NCBI RefSeq assembly: GCF_030445035.2
Contig: NC_080702.1
Span: 13,648,029 to 13,712,028 of the forward strand
Direction: 5' to 3'
DNA: 64,000 nucleotides
From: Dasypus novemcinctus
Lineage: Eukaryota > Chordata > Mammalia > Cingulata > Dasypodidae
Below are positions 22,466-37,242 of this stretch, piece by piece. Under the pieces are notes generated by a model. It made no database searches and was not told the DNA's origin. It saw nothing but the letters and a program-made list of their open reading frames with translations. Both the position numbers and the translations under genes were made by a program. Each line of letters starts with the position of its first letter. Position 1 is the first letter of the stretch.

Positions 22466-23170
22466 AATGTAAGCATTTATGGTTTTAAATTTTCTTCTCA
22501 GTATTCTTTGCTGTGTCCCAGATGGTGTGATATGTTATGTCCTCATTTTCATATATATCAAGATATTTGCAGAATTCTCTTGCAACTTCTTCTTTGACCC
22601 AGTGATTATTCAAGTATGTTTTTTTAATCTCCATATATTTATGAACTTTCCCATGTTCTGTCCATTATTTCTTTCCAGCTTCATTCTGTTATGAAAAGAA
22701 AAAGTATTGTGTATCATTTCTATCTTTTTCAATGTACTGAGACTTTTTTTGTGACCCAATATAGGGTCTATCTGGGAGAATGATCAATGAGTCCTTGTAA
22801 AGACTGCTGTTTTGGGGTGTAATGCTTTATAGATGCCTGATAGACCTAGTTTATTCACCATATTATTCATGATCTCTATTTCTTTATCTTCTGCCCAGGT
22901 GTTCTGTTCTATACTAAGAGTAGCATATTGAAGTCTCCAACTGTTATTGTAGAGACATCTCTTTCCCTCTTGTTTTGCCACTGTTTGTCTCATGTATCAT
23001 GTGGCACTCCATTTAGGTGCCTAAATGTTTAGTATGGTTTCTTCCTTTTGGTGAGTTGCCCCTTTAATTAATATATAATGACCTTCTCCACCTTTTATAA
23101 CCATAGTGCATTTAAAATCTATTTTGTCCAATGTTAGTATCACTACTCTAGGTGGGTTTTCTTTTTTGGG
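22465..23170 (-). mobile_element. L1 ORF2 fragment, antisense (endonuclease region)
   Basis: Resembles 62500-63180 of the right-hand L1 in the same order and orientation. Shared marks are 'cttctttgacccag', 'gggagaatgatca', 'ttgaagtctccaactgttattgtag' in diverged form, and 'tctattttgtccaatgttagtat'. It is heavily mutated. Confidence 0.75.
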
Positions 23171-23199
23171 TAGATAACTAGTACTAGGCAAAGTGAGAT

Positions 23200-26100
23200 C
23201 ATAGCCAGGAGATGACTTCTAACCTCCACACCTTTTCAAAAGGGCTTTCAGTAAAACTTACTCTAGGGAGACTAAAATGAAAAATAAATATTGTGAGAGA
23301 AGCAGAAGGCTACTGTCCTTAATTTCTTTCATTAATTGTCTTATCTTAAAAAGAATTAATTGAAAATGACTGACAAATATTACCTGTGAATGCTATAGAT
23401 TTTGTTCTTATGTTCTTGTTTTGCATTAGGTATTTGCTCCCTTAATGTCATGGTTTACTGGTACTGCTAGTAGGTTTCAATTTGTGCACTAACATCCATT
23501 GTCACTGAGTATTGATTAAAATTACTGGGATGCTATCATTGCTTGCTTTTTTATATGCCTTGAGGATTAAAAAACAAATGAAAATAAGCATATTAGAATT
23601 TTAATACCTGCTAGATATTACAATTTTTTTGAGAAATGTGTCATTGACTTCTTTTTCATAAAGGTTCATGCTTATGGAAACCACTCATCTGGAGGAGTGG
23701 ATTATAGAACCATATGTTACCAACTGGATATTCTGTTAGAAATCAATGCATAGTGCCTAGTATTTTAAATAGGCCTAGGGCCTTAAAATATAGAATGTAT
23801 CTCTGATTACACTCATGCATCTAAATGGTCAAAAAGGAAAAATATTTTCTGGAGCAGGTTCTCTGATAGTGCTAGTAATTATTTAGCACTACTAAAATAG
23901 TAGGCTTTGTTAAAACTCAAAATAAACTGAATGTATTGTTAAAACATATACAGCATACACTAATTTTAGTTTACACAATTCTTTAAAACCTGACTTCTTC
24001 ATAGGAAAATCAACAATGAAACTTAATCATTTCTTTTGGAAACGCCTAAGATTTTGAAGTTTGAATGTAGATATGACATAATGAGACCTATACTGGATAG
24101 TTTTTCCATTGCTTGCTTGATAGTAAAATATGCATACTCTAGAATAACTAAAACTTTCCTTGTATATTTCTTCAGCACAAATATTTCAACTCGTTTGGAG
24201 TCCTATGGATGACTGAGAAAGTAATTGTAGTTTTAAGTTCTTCTCAGATATACAGATTAGTAAGAATCTTCTTGGTATAGGTGCTTTAGAGTACTTCCCC
24301 AGGACAACCAAAATCCATAAAAAATGTGGGGTGTATTTGAAAAAGCAGGAAGATTGGTCGTGAGAGTTTTAGAAAGAAGTGAATGACACAAGGTGTGCCT
24401 TGAGTAGATTTTGACTAACATCCAACTTAATCGAGATATGTCTTTTGAATTATAAGACTTATGATGTTATTAACTACATAAAAAGATAGTTTGCTATCAA
24501 AGTGGTGCTTTTTCTAGAGCAAAAGAAACTCTGAACTACACATGTTGTGAAAGCAGGTTCATTAATACTTGGGTTCCTTGCATTCTCAGTCCATTTGTTT
24601 TCTCATGAATAAGGGAGAAAATTTTCACCAGGTGGAAGAGTCCTAATTTATTTTGTAAATGATTTTAATCAGAAAATATTATTTAATTTGACTGCAGGCC
24701 CAGGGTATGTGAGGTCAGGTTAACTTATTGAGGATATACAATATTTCTGGATTTAAAATTATTTGATCATTTTCAAAGGGTAACATTTAATCTATTACCA
24801 TTCAAGGAAGTGTTTATGCAGTTAGACAAGGGAGAGAGACCAAAATATGAACAAACAAACAAATAAATGTACAGTGAAAAATTATATGAGTGAACTGAAG
24901 GAATAGTAGAATTGTAGTATAGGCTATTGGAATGGCAAGGAGTTGGGCTCAATGAAGAGATCTCCAAGGAGATGGCAAAATAGAGACTGAAGGAACATGA
25001 GGATAATGTGTAAAGTGTTTGAGGGGATTTCCATGAAAATGAAGGATTATTGTAGTGGTCAGTGCTGAAATCATAGCTAAGTGACTGTATCTGTGTTTTT
25101 CTGAGTGATGAATTCTTATTCAATTCTTGGATGCCTGGTGGAGTCCTAACTTAAAATTACTTAATTTGAAGTGAAATACTTTGTTAAAGTGGAAAACCCA
25201 ATTACATCAATCTTGATTGACATCTAGATTAATTAGAGAGTAAGCCTTAGAAGAGAATTTATTTTAGATTTCTGAGATCATGGTTGTATCCTGTTGTTTT
25301 GGAGCCAACAGTGGAATAATTAGGAGTAATTGAATAGTTGTCTGAGATTATCATGATAGTGTACAGTATGCAGAAATGGGAGAGAGGGTGGGCTACAATT
25401 CATCCTTGAGATGTTAGAATATTGTTAGAGTAATGCCATTTAGAACACAAGAGGAGTGCCTAGAATATCTTGATTACACTCAAGGGACTGAGATGTCTAA
25501 GGAGTCTAAGAAAAAGAACATTCCCAAAAAGTCCAATTTGTCTATACTTCCAAGTTAGAGACTGAAGCACACACACTTCATTTATTCATGAGATACTTAT
25601 TGGAGATGGTAGCATGATTTACTTCAGAGGAAGTCCATGAGGTTATTAACTCATCACTTAAGGCTTTGTAAGAAAAGTTTAAAGATGCTTATGTCAATTG
25701 AAGGAAAAGATCAGGCATAGGGGGCCTTTAAGTTCATAAGGTTAAATGATGAGGTAATTGTGGTAGATTTTAAAAAGATACAGGAAAAACAAGAATTCAG
25801 TTGGAGACATTCAACTTAATCAGATGACAAGCCTCTTCAATGAGAGAGAAGGAGTAACTAATGGGTATGAGTGCATGAGTAACTAGACATTATGGTATTA
25901 AGTTTAGGTGATTTTTTAAAATTACATCATTCTCTGGTTATTATGGTAGTCTCGTGACAAAATTAATGTGAAATGTAAGAATATGTTATATTCAAACTAT
26001 CAGATTTGAAGTGATTAAGGAAGATGGAAGAATAATTCATTAACCAAGACAGCCCTTTTCCCAGATATATTTGAAAGCACTAAGAGTTGTGATTCAGTAT

Positions 26101-28757
26101 TTAGTCATAAAGCAAGATCTTACTAATGTGCTATGTCACATGCAATAATAAATATGACAGGAAATTAAAATCACCTCCTATGTAGGCAGATGTGGAAAAT
26201 ATTAAGATATTTATTGACACATTAGTTAAATATTGACACATTAGTTAAATAGAGTTCTCAGGAAGCATATGCTGAAATATGTATGTTCAAATACATCTGG
26301 CAGTGAATATTACATGAGGTGGAAGCTAATGTTTGGAAAGTGGGTTCAATGCAATGGAGGTTTCCTTGTGACAGGAGAACTTGTGCATGGGTTTAATTGT
26401 AACAAAGTATATGAAGTTGTAGTCTTGACAACAGAGAGAGTATCTGATTACTTAAATGAGGCATGACAATTCATGCCATACCTAGGTGTGACATGTAACC
26501 ATTAAGATATTAGAAATTGGAATATAGGAAGAAAAAAATTAAATCTAGTTGTGTCTTTGTCTGGCCATATAAGATTGTAATATTACTTCAGCTTTCTGAA
26601 CCTCTTTTTGGGACATTTCCTAAATGAGTAAATTAACCTTTATCAACTGGGTTAATGAGAAGATTTAATGATTAAAAATATGTAATTCTATAAACATGTT
26701 GAATACAGTCATTTTCTTCCTAGACTTGAGGCACAAATGGCTAAGTTAATCCTAGATCTGATCAACCCCATAATAGTATAAATTCTTTTCTTCCCCTTTT
26801 CCTTTTAATAATATCTATGCCTAAGTTTCTTAGTTGATTTCCAGATACATTGATATGAGATATAGAACTCAGCTTTAAGGAGGTGGCATTGTTATACATC
26901 ACATATGGAAGAACTAAGATGTTTAATGACAAACATCAGGTCAGGTTCGTGGTAGAGCAGGAAGTGAACAAGAGAACCGAAGACAGAAATGCATGTGAGA
27001 GAACAAATACTACTGCAAAAACAAGTAATAACTGAGTAAATTCAAGTCTGCTTCCTCTTGTGGTGAGGACCCAGTTCCAGATGTGATTTTGGTCAGGGTT
27101 TCTTATGTTTTGGAATCAGGGATGAATTAAAAGTCTCTGAACATGATGGGCTAATTAACAAATATAATTCTTGGATATTCATGTACTTATCTGTAGAATG
27201 AAGGTAATAATACCATATTCACTACCCAGAGAAGACAAGACTTCCAGCATCTTGTCTCATGGAAAGGAAAGTCTTTCCCTTATTTCTCTTGAGCACATCC
27301 ATATTCTTTTTATTGATTGGGCTGGTGATACTCCTGGATGAAGATTTAGGTATTCATGACAAGTGGGGCAGAAAGTTGTGATCAACACTTGAATCTTAAG
27401 GTTCTTTCTCCATTCTCAGCTTATGCGACCTTCTGCTCATCTCATTGTGAGTGAAAATCCAGAGGAAGGTAGATGCCAGCTAAGGTATTGATAATGCAAT
27501 CATGCAATCACACGTGAGTAGAGAATTCTTCTTTAACTGAAATTCCACCTCTGTTGCCAGCAGATGGGAAGATTTCTCCTATTGGTGTGGGTATTCCAAG
27601 TGTATTCAGGAGACATTCAAGGATCTGAGCTTAAATTAAGTTTATACAGAACTCTAATAGTTATGGTAAGTTAGGGACTAAGCATTGAGTAATATTCCAA
27701 GGTAATTGCAAGAGTTGGTTCCAGCTTCTACAAAGACTGTATTCTCAGTATTTTCTTTTTCTCAAACACCCTATGGCCTCATTGGATAAATAATGAATTC
27801 TTGAATCATGTTAGCACCTGAGATTGACCCTGGCATGTAATGAATTCAGTTGACAGAGATGAACAAGATGGGAAGTTTATAGTTAGTAGACTGGCTGAGT
27901 TGTTTTCATCTGTGGAGTTAATCCAACATTAGATGTAATTTGTTGTAGGGGTAGGCATATCTACCAGAAGCATGGGAACAGTAGTAAATTAAGGGAAATG
28001 AGGAACAACTTATTTTCCCCAAATTAATTTTCTTAAAATTTTGATGGAATATATTTGCTCATTTTGAAATTTTTCTTAAAAGAAAATAGAAATTCACCTT
28101 ACCACTGTTGTTAAAATTTCCAAACTTCAATTTTTTATATAAAATTTCTTCAGATTTTATTAATGAATGCAATGTATAGGATTTTTTCCCTTCATTATGG
28201 CTGTGGTTCAGGAGCTTTATTATAGGAAGAATAAAATTTATTTTTCTGTGAAAATTTTTGAAGTCTTGGAGAGACCAGAAGCAATGAACAGGATTCTATT
28301 ACTCTTTCACACACAGATGAGATGGAAATAAAAGTGAGACAATGAAAATGTATTTGTAGACCCCAGAAAAAGTTGAGATTGTGAAGTCTTCGTCCACAGG
28401 AATGGTCCTCATAAGGCAATGAGTGTATATATCAGTACAACTCTCTCAGAAGTGCCTGGCCCATGATCCTGAACCCTCTGTATTTATACATTATAATGCA
28501 TGCCTGAGTTATGTATCTCTGAGGAAAGCAGGACTTACTGTTTTGATACCTATTCAGTTAAGCAGAATTCTGGATATTTCTTCAAGTTTCTCTGTCATTT
28601 CAATGAATAATAGACTTCTGAATTGAATTTGGATAGAAAGCAATTCACACATTAACTTGCATTTGTGAAAATGCAAAACATACTCTTAAATGATTTTATG
28701 AAAGAGAGGAAAATGAATTCATCTGTACAGGGGAATACGCTAACTCTACTCATTTTT
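23200..28757. other. AT-rich intergenic stretch, nothing assigned
   Basis: About 5.5 kb with only short open frames on both strands (for example 24773-25123 minus, 26269-26466 plus, 28195-28419 minus) lacking recognisable domains, and no clear repeat structure beyond short runs such as (AAAC)n near 24850. It is probably single-copy intergenic or ancient repeat DNA. Confidence 0.5.
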
Positions 28758-28772
28758 TAAAATGACATGTGG

Positions 28773-29161
28773 GGGAACGGACTTGGCCCAGTGGTTAGGG
28801 AGTCTGTCTACCACATGGGAGGTCTGCAATTCAAACCCCAGGCCTCCTTGGCCCATGTGGAGCTGGCCCATGCGCAGTGCTGATGCACGCAAGGAGTGCT
28901 GCGCCATGCAGGGGTGTCCCCCACGTAGGGGAGCCTCACGTGCAAGGAGTGTGCCCCATAAGGAGAGCTGCCCAGCATGAAAGTGCAGCCTGCCCAGGAA
29001 TGGCACTGCCCACACTTCCCGTGCCACTGATGACAACAGAAGCAGACAAAGAAACAAGACGCAGCCAATAGACACAGAGAACAGACACCCGGGGGAGGAG
29101 GGGGAATTAAATAAATAAATCTTAAAAAAATAAAAATAAAAATAAAAAAACTAAAAAAAAT
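28773..29161 (+). mobile_element. DAS-like SINE with perfect target duplication
   Basis: tRNA-derived head with A-box-like TGGCCCAGTGG and B-box-like sequence in GGTCTGCAATTCAAACC, a GC-rich body, then an A-rich tail. It is flanked by AAAATGACATGTGG (28759-28772 and 29162-29175), a perfect 14-bp duplication, so it inserted recently. Confidence 0.9.
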
Positions 29162-29565
29162 AAAATGACATGTGGATCTTGCTTGTCTTACAATAAGTGT
29201 GTAAATTTCTTAAAATTGTTTGGAAAGATTGGTTTAGTTTTGAATGTTTAAATGAAAGCTTTATAATCAGCAGAAAGAAGGCATATTTGCAAGTTTATTG
29301 GGAAATTTTCAGGTGTATATAACATCCCATGTCATGGGATTTTCTTTTACAATGGGGTGTTATGTATTCAGAGTGTTTGTGTCTGAGAGTGTATCTGAAA
29401 AGCAGATGACAATTGAACATTGGTAATGCTGTTACCCTAACCCCATACACATTTTGAGTTTTATTTATACAGTTTCTGCTTCTTTAGTGCTATTATTTTG
29501 TACATCACAATGTAGGATATTGGTTAGGATAATGCTGTGTGAACACAAATTTCCATGGTGTTTAG

Positions 29566-29883
<318 letters not shown>

Positions 29884-29984
29884 TAAGTCTGCCTAAATGA
29901 ATGTTTCCTTATTTTTTTATTTTCTAAGTTCATTTTTATTTATTTTTGTCATCTTTTTAAAGATACATAAATCACACAAAATGT

Positions 29985-30425
29985 TACATTAAAAAATATA
30001 AGAGGTCCCTATGTACCCCGATCCCTACACTCCTCCCTCCTCCCACATTGACAACTTCTTTCATTAGTGTGGTATATTCATTGCATTTGATGAGTACACT
30101 TTGGGGCATTGTTCTACATTATGGATCTTAGTGTCTGTTGTAGTTTACACTCTCTCCCAGTCCACTTAGCGGGTCATAGCAAGATACATAACGTCCTGCA
30201 TCTGTCCCTGCAATATCATTCAGGACAACTCCAAGTACTGAAAATGCCACATTATCACACCTCTGTTTCCATCTCCTTGCCTTCAGCAACTCCCATGGCC
30301 ATGGTGTCCACATCAATGATACAATTTTTTCTACTAGAGTCACAATAATTCTATAGTGTAATACCAGTAAGTCTACTCTAATCCATATTTTATTCCTCCA
30401 TCCTGAGGACACTGTGATGGTGATT
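29985..30425 (-). mobile_element. L1 3' UTR fragment, antisense, in KRAB intron
   Basis: Starts after an A/T-rich end with 'aagaggtccctatgtaccccg' and follows the antisense 3' UTR order seen at 56880-57330 in diverged form. It belongs to an older, shorter 3' UTR relative of the family at 56845-59650. Confidence 0.7.
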
Positions 30426-30996
30426 ATATATATATCCAGTTCACCCCAATAGAATTTAATCTTCTTGAGTACAACTTAATGCCTTCCTTGAATCTCAATT
30501 TCAACTCTCAGTGCTCTTCTGAGAACTCAATGAATATATTTTGACTAGATAAGTTAATTGACTATGGTGAAATAAGTATTCTGCTCCAACAGCTATGCTG
30601 ATGCTTCAGAACATAGTAGTAAAAACATTGCATATATAATTTTCCATATAGAATTTAGATCATCCTTTTGGGACTTATGTTAATTGAATTATTTTTAACA
30701 TAATATTCAGTCACTTTGGAAACATAGATTTCTCCCCATTTAGAATACTGATGACACTGCAGTTTCTTTTTGTACTAGTGCTTGGGTAACTAACAAATAC
30801 TCCTTACTGAAATGGGAAAAAGTTCAAGAGTTACAATTTCTGTTGAGACATTTTCAATGATTTGAGTTCTAGGTTTTGTTGTATTGCTACCTTCAAAGCT
30901 TACATTATTCTTTGGTAACCTGCCATGTACATCATGATCATGCTCTGTTACTATCACAATTCAAAATCCAGGTAAATTTTTTTTCCATACAAAGAG

Positions 30997-31097
30997 GATA
31001 TCAAGTCTGCAAAGCAGATGTGCTTTCCCAGCTGCAACAAGGAGAAGTGTTGAGAGAAGGAATAGGATTTCCTCAATACCACATTTCAGATGAGCTA
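30997..31097 (+). pseudogene. KRAB-B exon
   Basis: An AG acceptor is followed by GATATCAAG, whose phase matches the single base left over from the KRAB-A exon (codon GGA). It reads Y-Q-V-C-K-A-D-V-L-S-Q-L-Q-Q-G-E, a typical KRAB-B box, then diverges and meets TAA at 31098-31100. The acceptor tract is weak (AAAGAG rather than a pyrimidine tract plus CAG) and no good donor is seen before the stop, so this exon is probably decayed or skipped. KRAB-B normally strengthens KRAB-A repression. Confidence 0.75.
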
Positions 31098-31579
31098 TAA
31101 GAACCTGTGCATCAGAAGAGGGATCTCATTAAATAGTGTGTATGTGATTTGTCTAGGTTTCTTTTTAAGACTTGTATTTCTAACATGTAGCTAAGGATAT
31201 TGGGGAAATTTTAGTCACATGGGCTTATTCCAAATACTTCTCAAGCTTTATCAAGTGTCATTGGCATTGTAAAAAGGATATTCAGTTGTTATTGCAATTA
31301 AACCTTCACATGCTCCTCTTCCTGGTTCTATTATTGGAATATTTTTCCCTGTCTTTATCTCCCTAATATCCCAACTTCTTTTTTCTCATATTCCATGCCT
31401 GAAATTCTTTTCTGATCATAATGTCCTATGTTAATTTTATTATCCCTAAAATATTCATTAACTAAATATTCTCTCCTAGCTAATTGTGAATGTGGAAACA
31501 TACTGAAGGAGATACTTGGAAATTTCCAAAATTTTGTCCCTCTAATGCTTTTCTAACAATCTTTTCTCAATTACTACAG

Positions 31580-31671
31580 GGAGGAAAAGTGCCTTTAAAA
31601 CATATGATATGATAGAAATGATAGACTACCAGCCTACTTTTAGGAAAAACCCTTCCAAAATCATGACATTG
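31580..31671 (+). pseudogene. Linker exon of the KRAB zinc-finger gene
   Basis: A 92-bp segment between ACTACAG and GTAAGC. Its first two bases complete the codon left open by the KRAB exon, and the remaining 30 codons are open (R-K-S-A-F-K-T onward). Genes of this class often have such a small exon between KRAB-B and the finger exon. I infer an exon from the splice signals and phase alone; there is no transcript evidence. Confidence 0.55.
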
Positions 31672-31981
31672 GTAAGCTTAATTTTTTGAATCCTAGTATT
31701 CCAAGTAGATACCTAGGGATGGGATGAATTAGGAATTCAGTAAAATGAAATTCTAATTAATGTTGGGATTAAGTACTAATCCAGCAAAAATCTGTGATAG
31801 TGTGAATTAAGGTGACAACTAACCTAAACATGAACTCTTGCCTGAGTTCTTATAAAAAGCAAATTGCTTAAACATGTTTCATATACTTAATCTTTGAAAC
31901 ATCATGAAGCTAAAACTTGATCAGATATCTCTGCAATTAGATTGTTATAATAGAGAATATCTGTGTATGGAATAGAATAAA

Positions 31982-33901
<1,920 letters not shown>

Positions 33902-33906
33902 GCCTT

Positions 33907-34373
33907 TGTATTAGCCAAAGGAGTACTGATGCAAATACCAGAAACTGGTTGGTTTTTATAAAGGGTATTTATTTGGGATAGGAACTTATAGATAGCAGGC
34001 AATAAAGCATAAGTTACTTCCCTCACCAAAGTCTATTTGGAGAAAGATGGCTGCCAATGTCTGTGAGGGTCAGGCTTTCTGGGTTCCTATGTTCCTGGGG
34101 TTTGCTTTACTCTGGCTTCAAGGATCCTTCCTTCCTGGGGCTGGCTTCTCTTCCTCTGTGTGCTGACTTCCTGCATCTTCAGCATCAAACTCTAACATCA
34201 GAAATCCCCAAATCTGTTCTTCATTGTGCCTTTTATCTGTGAGTCCTCACCCACCCAGGGGTGGGGATGCAATGTCCTAAAGTCAATAACTCAATCATGC
34301 CCAGGTACAGATCAGATTACAAGCATAATCCAATATTTCTTTTTGGAAGTCACCAGTTATATCATACTGCTAC
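33907..34373 (-). repeat. 3' LTR of the MaLR-like provirus
   Basis: Homologous to 36778-37242 and, more distantly, to 43501-44026 and the reverse complement of 50355-51027. AATAAA-type signals lie on the minus strand within 'aagggtatttatttggg'. Confidence 0.82.
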
Positions 34374-34466
34374 CCTGTACCCTCTGATTCCAAAAGGACA
34401 TTACAATATGCAAAATATATATATATATATATCAGTTACAATGCAAGTATTAAATCGTATCACAAT

Positions 34467-34883
34467 TTATTTTTTTAAAGATTTATTTATTTTTATTTAT
34501 TTCTCTCCCCTTCCTCCCCACCCCAGTTGTCTGTCCTCTCTGTCTATTTGCTGTGTCTTCTTCATCTGCTTCTGTTGTTGTCAGTGGCACGGGAATCTGT
34601 GTTTCTTTTTGTTGCATCATCTTGTTGTATCAGCTCTCCATGTGAGTGGCACCATTCTTAGGCAGGCTGCACTTTGTTTTGCCCTGGGTGGCTCTCCTTA
34701 TGGGGCACACTCCTTGCACATGGAGCTTCCCTATGCAGGAGATGCCCCTGCATGGCATGGCACTCCTTGTGTGCATCAGCACTGCTCATGGGCCAGCTCC
34801 ACATGGGTCAAGGAGGCCTGGGTTTGATATGCAGGCCTCCCATGTGGTAGACACCCTAACCACTGGTCCAAGCCCACTTCCCA
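34467..34883 (-). mobile_element. DAS-like SINE in the MaLR interior
   Basis: Antisense copy: T-rich left end, tRNA-like head at the right. Target duplication TATCACAAT (34458-34466 and 34884-34892). Confidence 0.88.
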
Positions 34884-35090
34884 TATCACAATCAATTTAA
34901 GGAAATAATTTGTCCTGGGGCAATGTCATATCCGCTATACACCTCTGAAATTAGAAAACAACTTATCTGCTTCCAATACACAAATGGATAGAAAATGGAT
35001 AAACATTTTCATTACAATAAGGAGAAATTGGAAGGGAAACATGAGTTACAGTTTCTCTGCAATAGACCTGCAGGACATCCTCTATTTGAT

Positions 35091-35504
35091 CTTTTTTTTT
35101 TTAAAGATTTACTATTTATTTATTTCTCTCCCCCCCCCCACCCCAGTTGCCTGTTCTCTGTGTTGATTTGCTGTGTGTTCTTTTGTCCACTTTTGTTGTC
35201 AGTGGCACGGGAATCTGTGTCTCTTTTTGTTGTGTCAACTTGTTGCATCAGCTCTCCGTGTGTACGGTGCCATTCCTGGGCAGGCTGAACTTTCTTTTGT
35301 GCTGGGTGGCTCTCCTTACAGGGTGCACTCCTTGCATGTGGGGCTCCCCTATGTGGGTGACACCACTGCATGGCACGGCACTCCTTGCATGCATCAGCAT
35401 TGCACATGGGCCAGCTCCACACAGGTCAAGGAGGCCCAGGGTTTGGACCGCGGACCTCCCATGTGGCAGACGGATGCCTTATCCATTGGGCCAAGTCTGC
35501 TTCC
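35091..35504 (-). mobile_element. Second DAS-like SINE in the MaLR interior
   Basis: Same family and orientation as 34467-34883. The flanks CTATTTGAT and CTCTTTGAT are an imperfect target duplication. Confidence 0.85.
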
Positions 35505-36777
35505 CTCTTTGATTTCAAAGTCTGAGAATCATTCTCAAGATGATGGTTTCTTCTCCTTTGGGCCATGTGAGGACCCATCTTTTCCACTGACTTGCCCAAC
35601 AGTCATTTTCTTGGTTCCACCTTCATCAAGCATCTGAGTGTCAACCAAGTTCCAGACCTCTCCTTCCAAGACTGTTGGGGTGATTGCCACACCTTACCCA
35701 ATCTCTGGGTTACAGTCTTAACCCCCCTAGCACGGTGAGGTAAAGATATTCCCTCTAATCTTTGGCATACAGGGTCAACCCTTTCAGAGCAAGGAGTTGA
35801 CCACCTGGCCTCCCCTAACCTTTGTGGGACAGGTCCACCCTTCTCAGACCTGTGGGGTGCTAATCTTAACTGCTTTAATCCTTGGGGAATGTGCTCCATC
35901 CTCTCTGCACTCTAGGGGTGAAAAATCCCCCAGAGCATAGGTGGGAAAACCCACCCTCTTCAACTGCTGGGGCAAACTCACCCTCTCTGTACACATGGGT
36001 GGGGTTCCTCTCTTGGCCCAAGATGATGTCCTAATTTCATGTCTCAGTTTCCATGGTTTTCCTCTTAAAGCTCTTTCTCTTTAAATTTCTCCTTTCTATG
36101 TCCCTTTTATTCAAGGCTGGCAGTGGTTCTTTTCATACAGCTCTCTCAGAAAGTCTGCTGGGTTTAGCATGCAGGAAGCAGGGGTCCAAGCCATCAGACA
36201 ATAAGACTTTCCACAAGTCTTTCCAACATAACTGCATCTTCAATCCTGATTTACAAGTTCCAAGTTTAGTTAAGTCCTCCGTGGGGTACTTTCACCTGGG
36301 AACCTGATTTCCAGGGGTTTGGAATTTTCAATATCAGTTTCTGTTTTCTTTGTTCCCAATATTTCAGTTCTCAGCTTATCTTGCTCATCTAGCATTTTGC
36401 TATAAGCTGCAAGCAGAAGCCAAGCTGCATTCTCCAGGTTTACATTGGAAATTGCTTCAGCTAAATGCCCAGGATCACCATTTTCAAATTTTGCCTTCCA
36501 TAAAACACCAGGAGTTAATCTTGCTTAGTTCTCTGCAACTTTAAAACACAGATTGGCTTTCTGCCATTTTCTGAAAATAGTTTCACCGTTTACTTCTCAG
36601 GCATCATAAAATTCTCTGTGGCATCCATATTGCTATCAACAGTCTCTTCAAAGCACTGTAGGTCTTTTCTTCCAAGCATCTCACAATCCCTCCAAAACAT
36701 ATCCTTTACCCATTTATAAAACCATTCCAGCATTTCAGTAATTGCAAAAGCACTCCTCCTCTCTTGTTACCAAATTT
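35505..36777 (-). other. MaLR-like internal sequence
   Basis: No clear protein. On the minus strand 35899-35603 is open for 98 codons but unrecognised. 35660-36000 contains loosely repeated lines such as 'caacccttt.agagc', 'gtccacccttctcag', 'caccctcttcaactgctggggc' and 'caccctctctgtac', suggesting a degenerate tandem structure. The sequence next to the 5' LTR reads TTTGGTAACAAGAGAGG on the minus strand and may be the primer site. Confidence 0.55.
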
Positions 36778-37242
36778 TGTATTAGCCAAAGGAGTGCTGA
36801 TGTAAAATACCAGAAACTGGTTTGTTTTTATAAAGGGTATTTATTTGGGGTAGGAGCTTACAGATAACAGGCCATAAAACAGAAGTTATTTCCCTCACCA
36901 AAGTCTATTTGGAGCTAGATGGCTGCCAATGTCTGTGAGGGTTCAGGCTTCCTGGGTTCCTATGTTCCTGGGACTTGCTTTACTCTGGCTTCAAGGATCC
37001 TTCCTTCCTGGGGCTGGCTTCTCTTTCCTCTGTGTGCTGACTTCCCAGGTCTTCATCAAATTCTAACATCAGAAATCCCCAACTCTGTTCTTCACTGTGC
37101 CTTTTATCTGTGAGTCCCCACCCACCAAGGGGTGGGGATGCAACACCATAATCTCAATAACTCAATCCTGCCCAGGTACAGATCAGATTATAATCATTAT
37201 CCAATATTTCTTTTTGGAATTCAATTATATCAAACTGCTACA
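36778..37242 (-). repeat. 5' LTR of the MaLR-like provirus
   Basis: Paired with 33907-34373, with frequent small differences between them, so the insertion is not recent. Confidence 0.82.

Larger units (their letters stand above)
33907..37242 (-). mobile_element. MaLR-like provirus inserted in the zinc-finger exon
   Basis: Starts TGTATTAGCC and ends CTGCTACA on the plus strand, with a 5-bp duplication GCCTT on both sides (33902-33906 and 37243-37247). Two related terminal repeats in one orientation (33907-34373 and 36778-37242) flank an interior of about 2.4 kb, of which 0.83 kb is two later SINEs. An interior of about 1.6 kb with no pol, a 5-bp TSD and ends of the type '...GGCTAATACA' fit non-autonomous class III MaLR elements. 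The zinc-finger sequence 'GTGGGAAAGCCTT' continues as 'CATTCAAGCC' across the insertion. Confidence 0.88.

Noticed and set aside
28746..29075. Frames of 64-109 codons in the SINE at 28773
   Set aside because: They come from the GC-rich SINE body and similar frames appear in every copy; no protein function.
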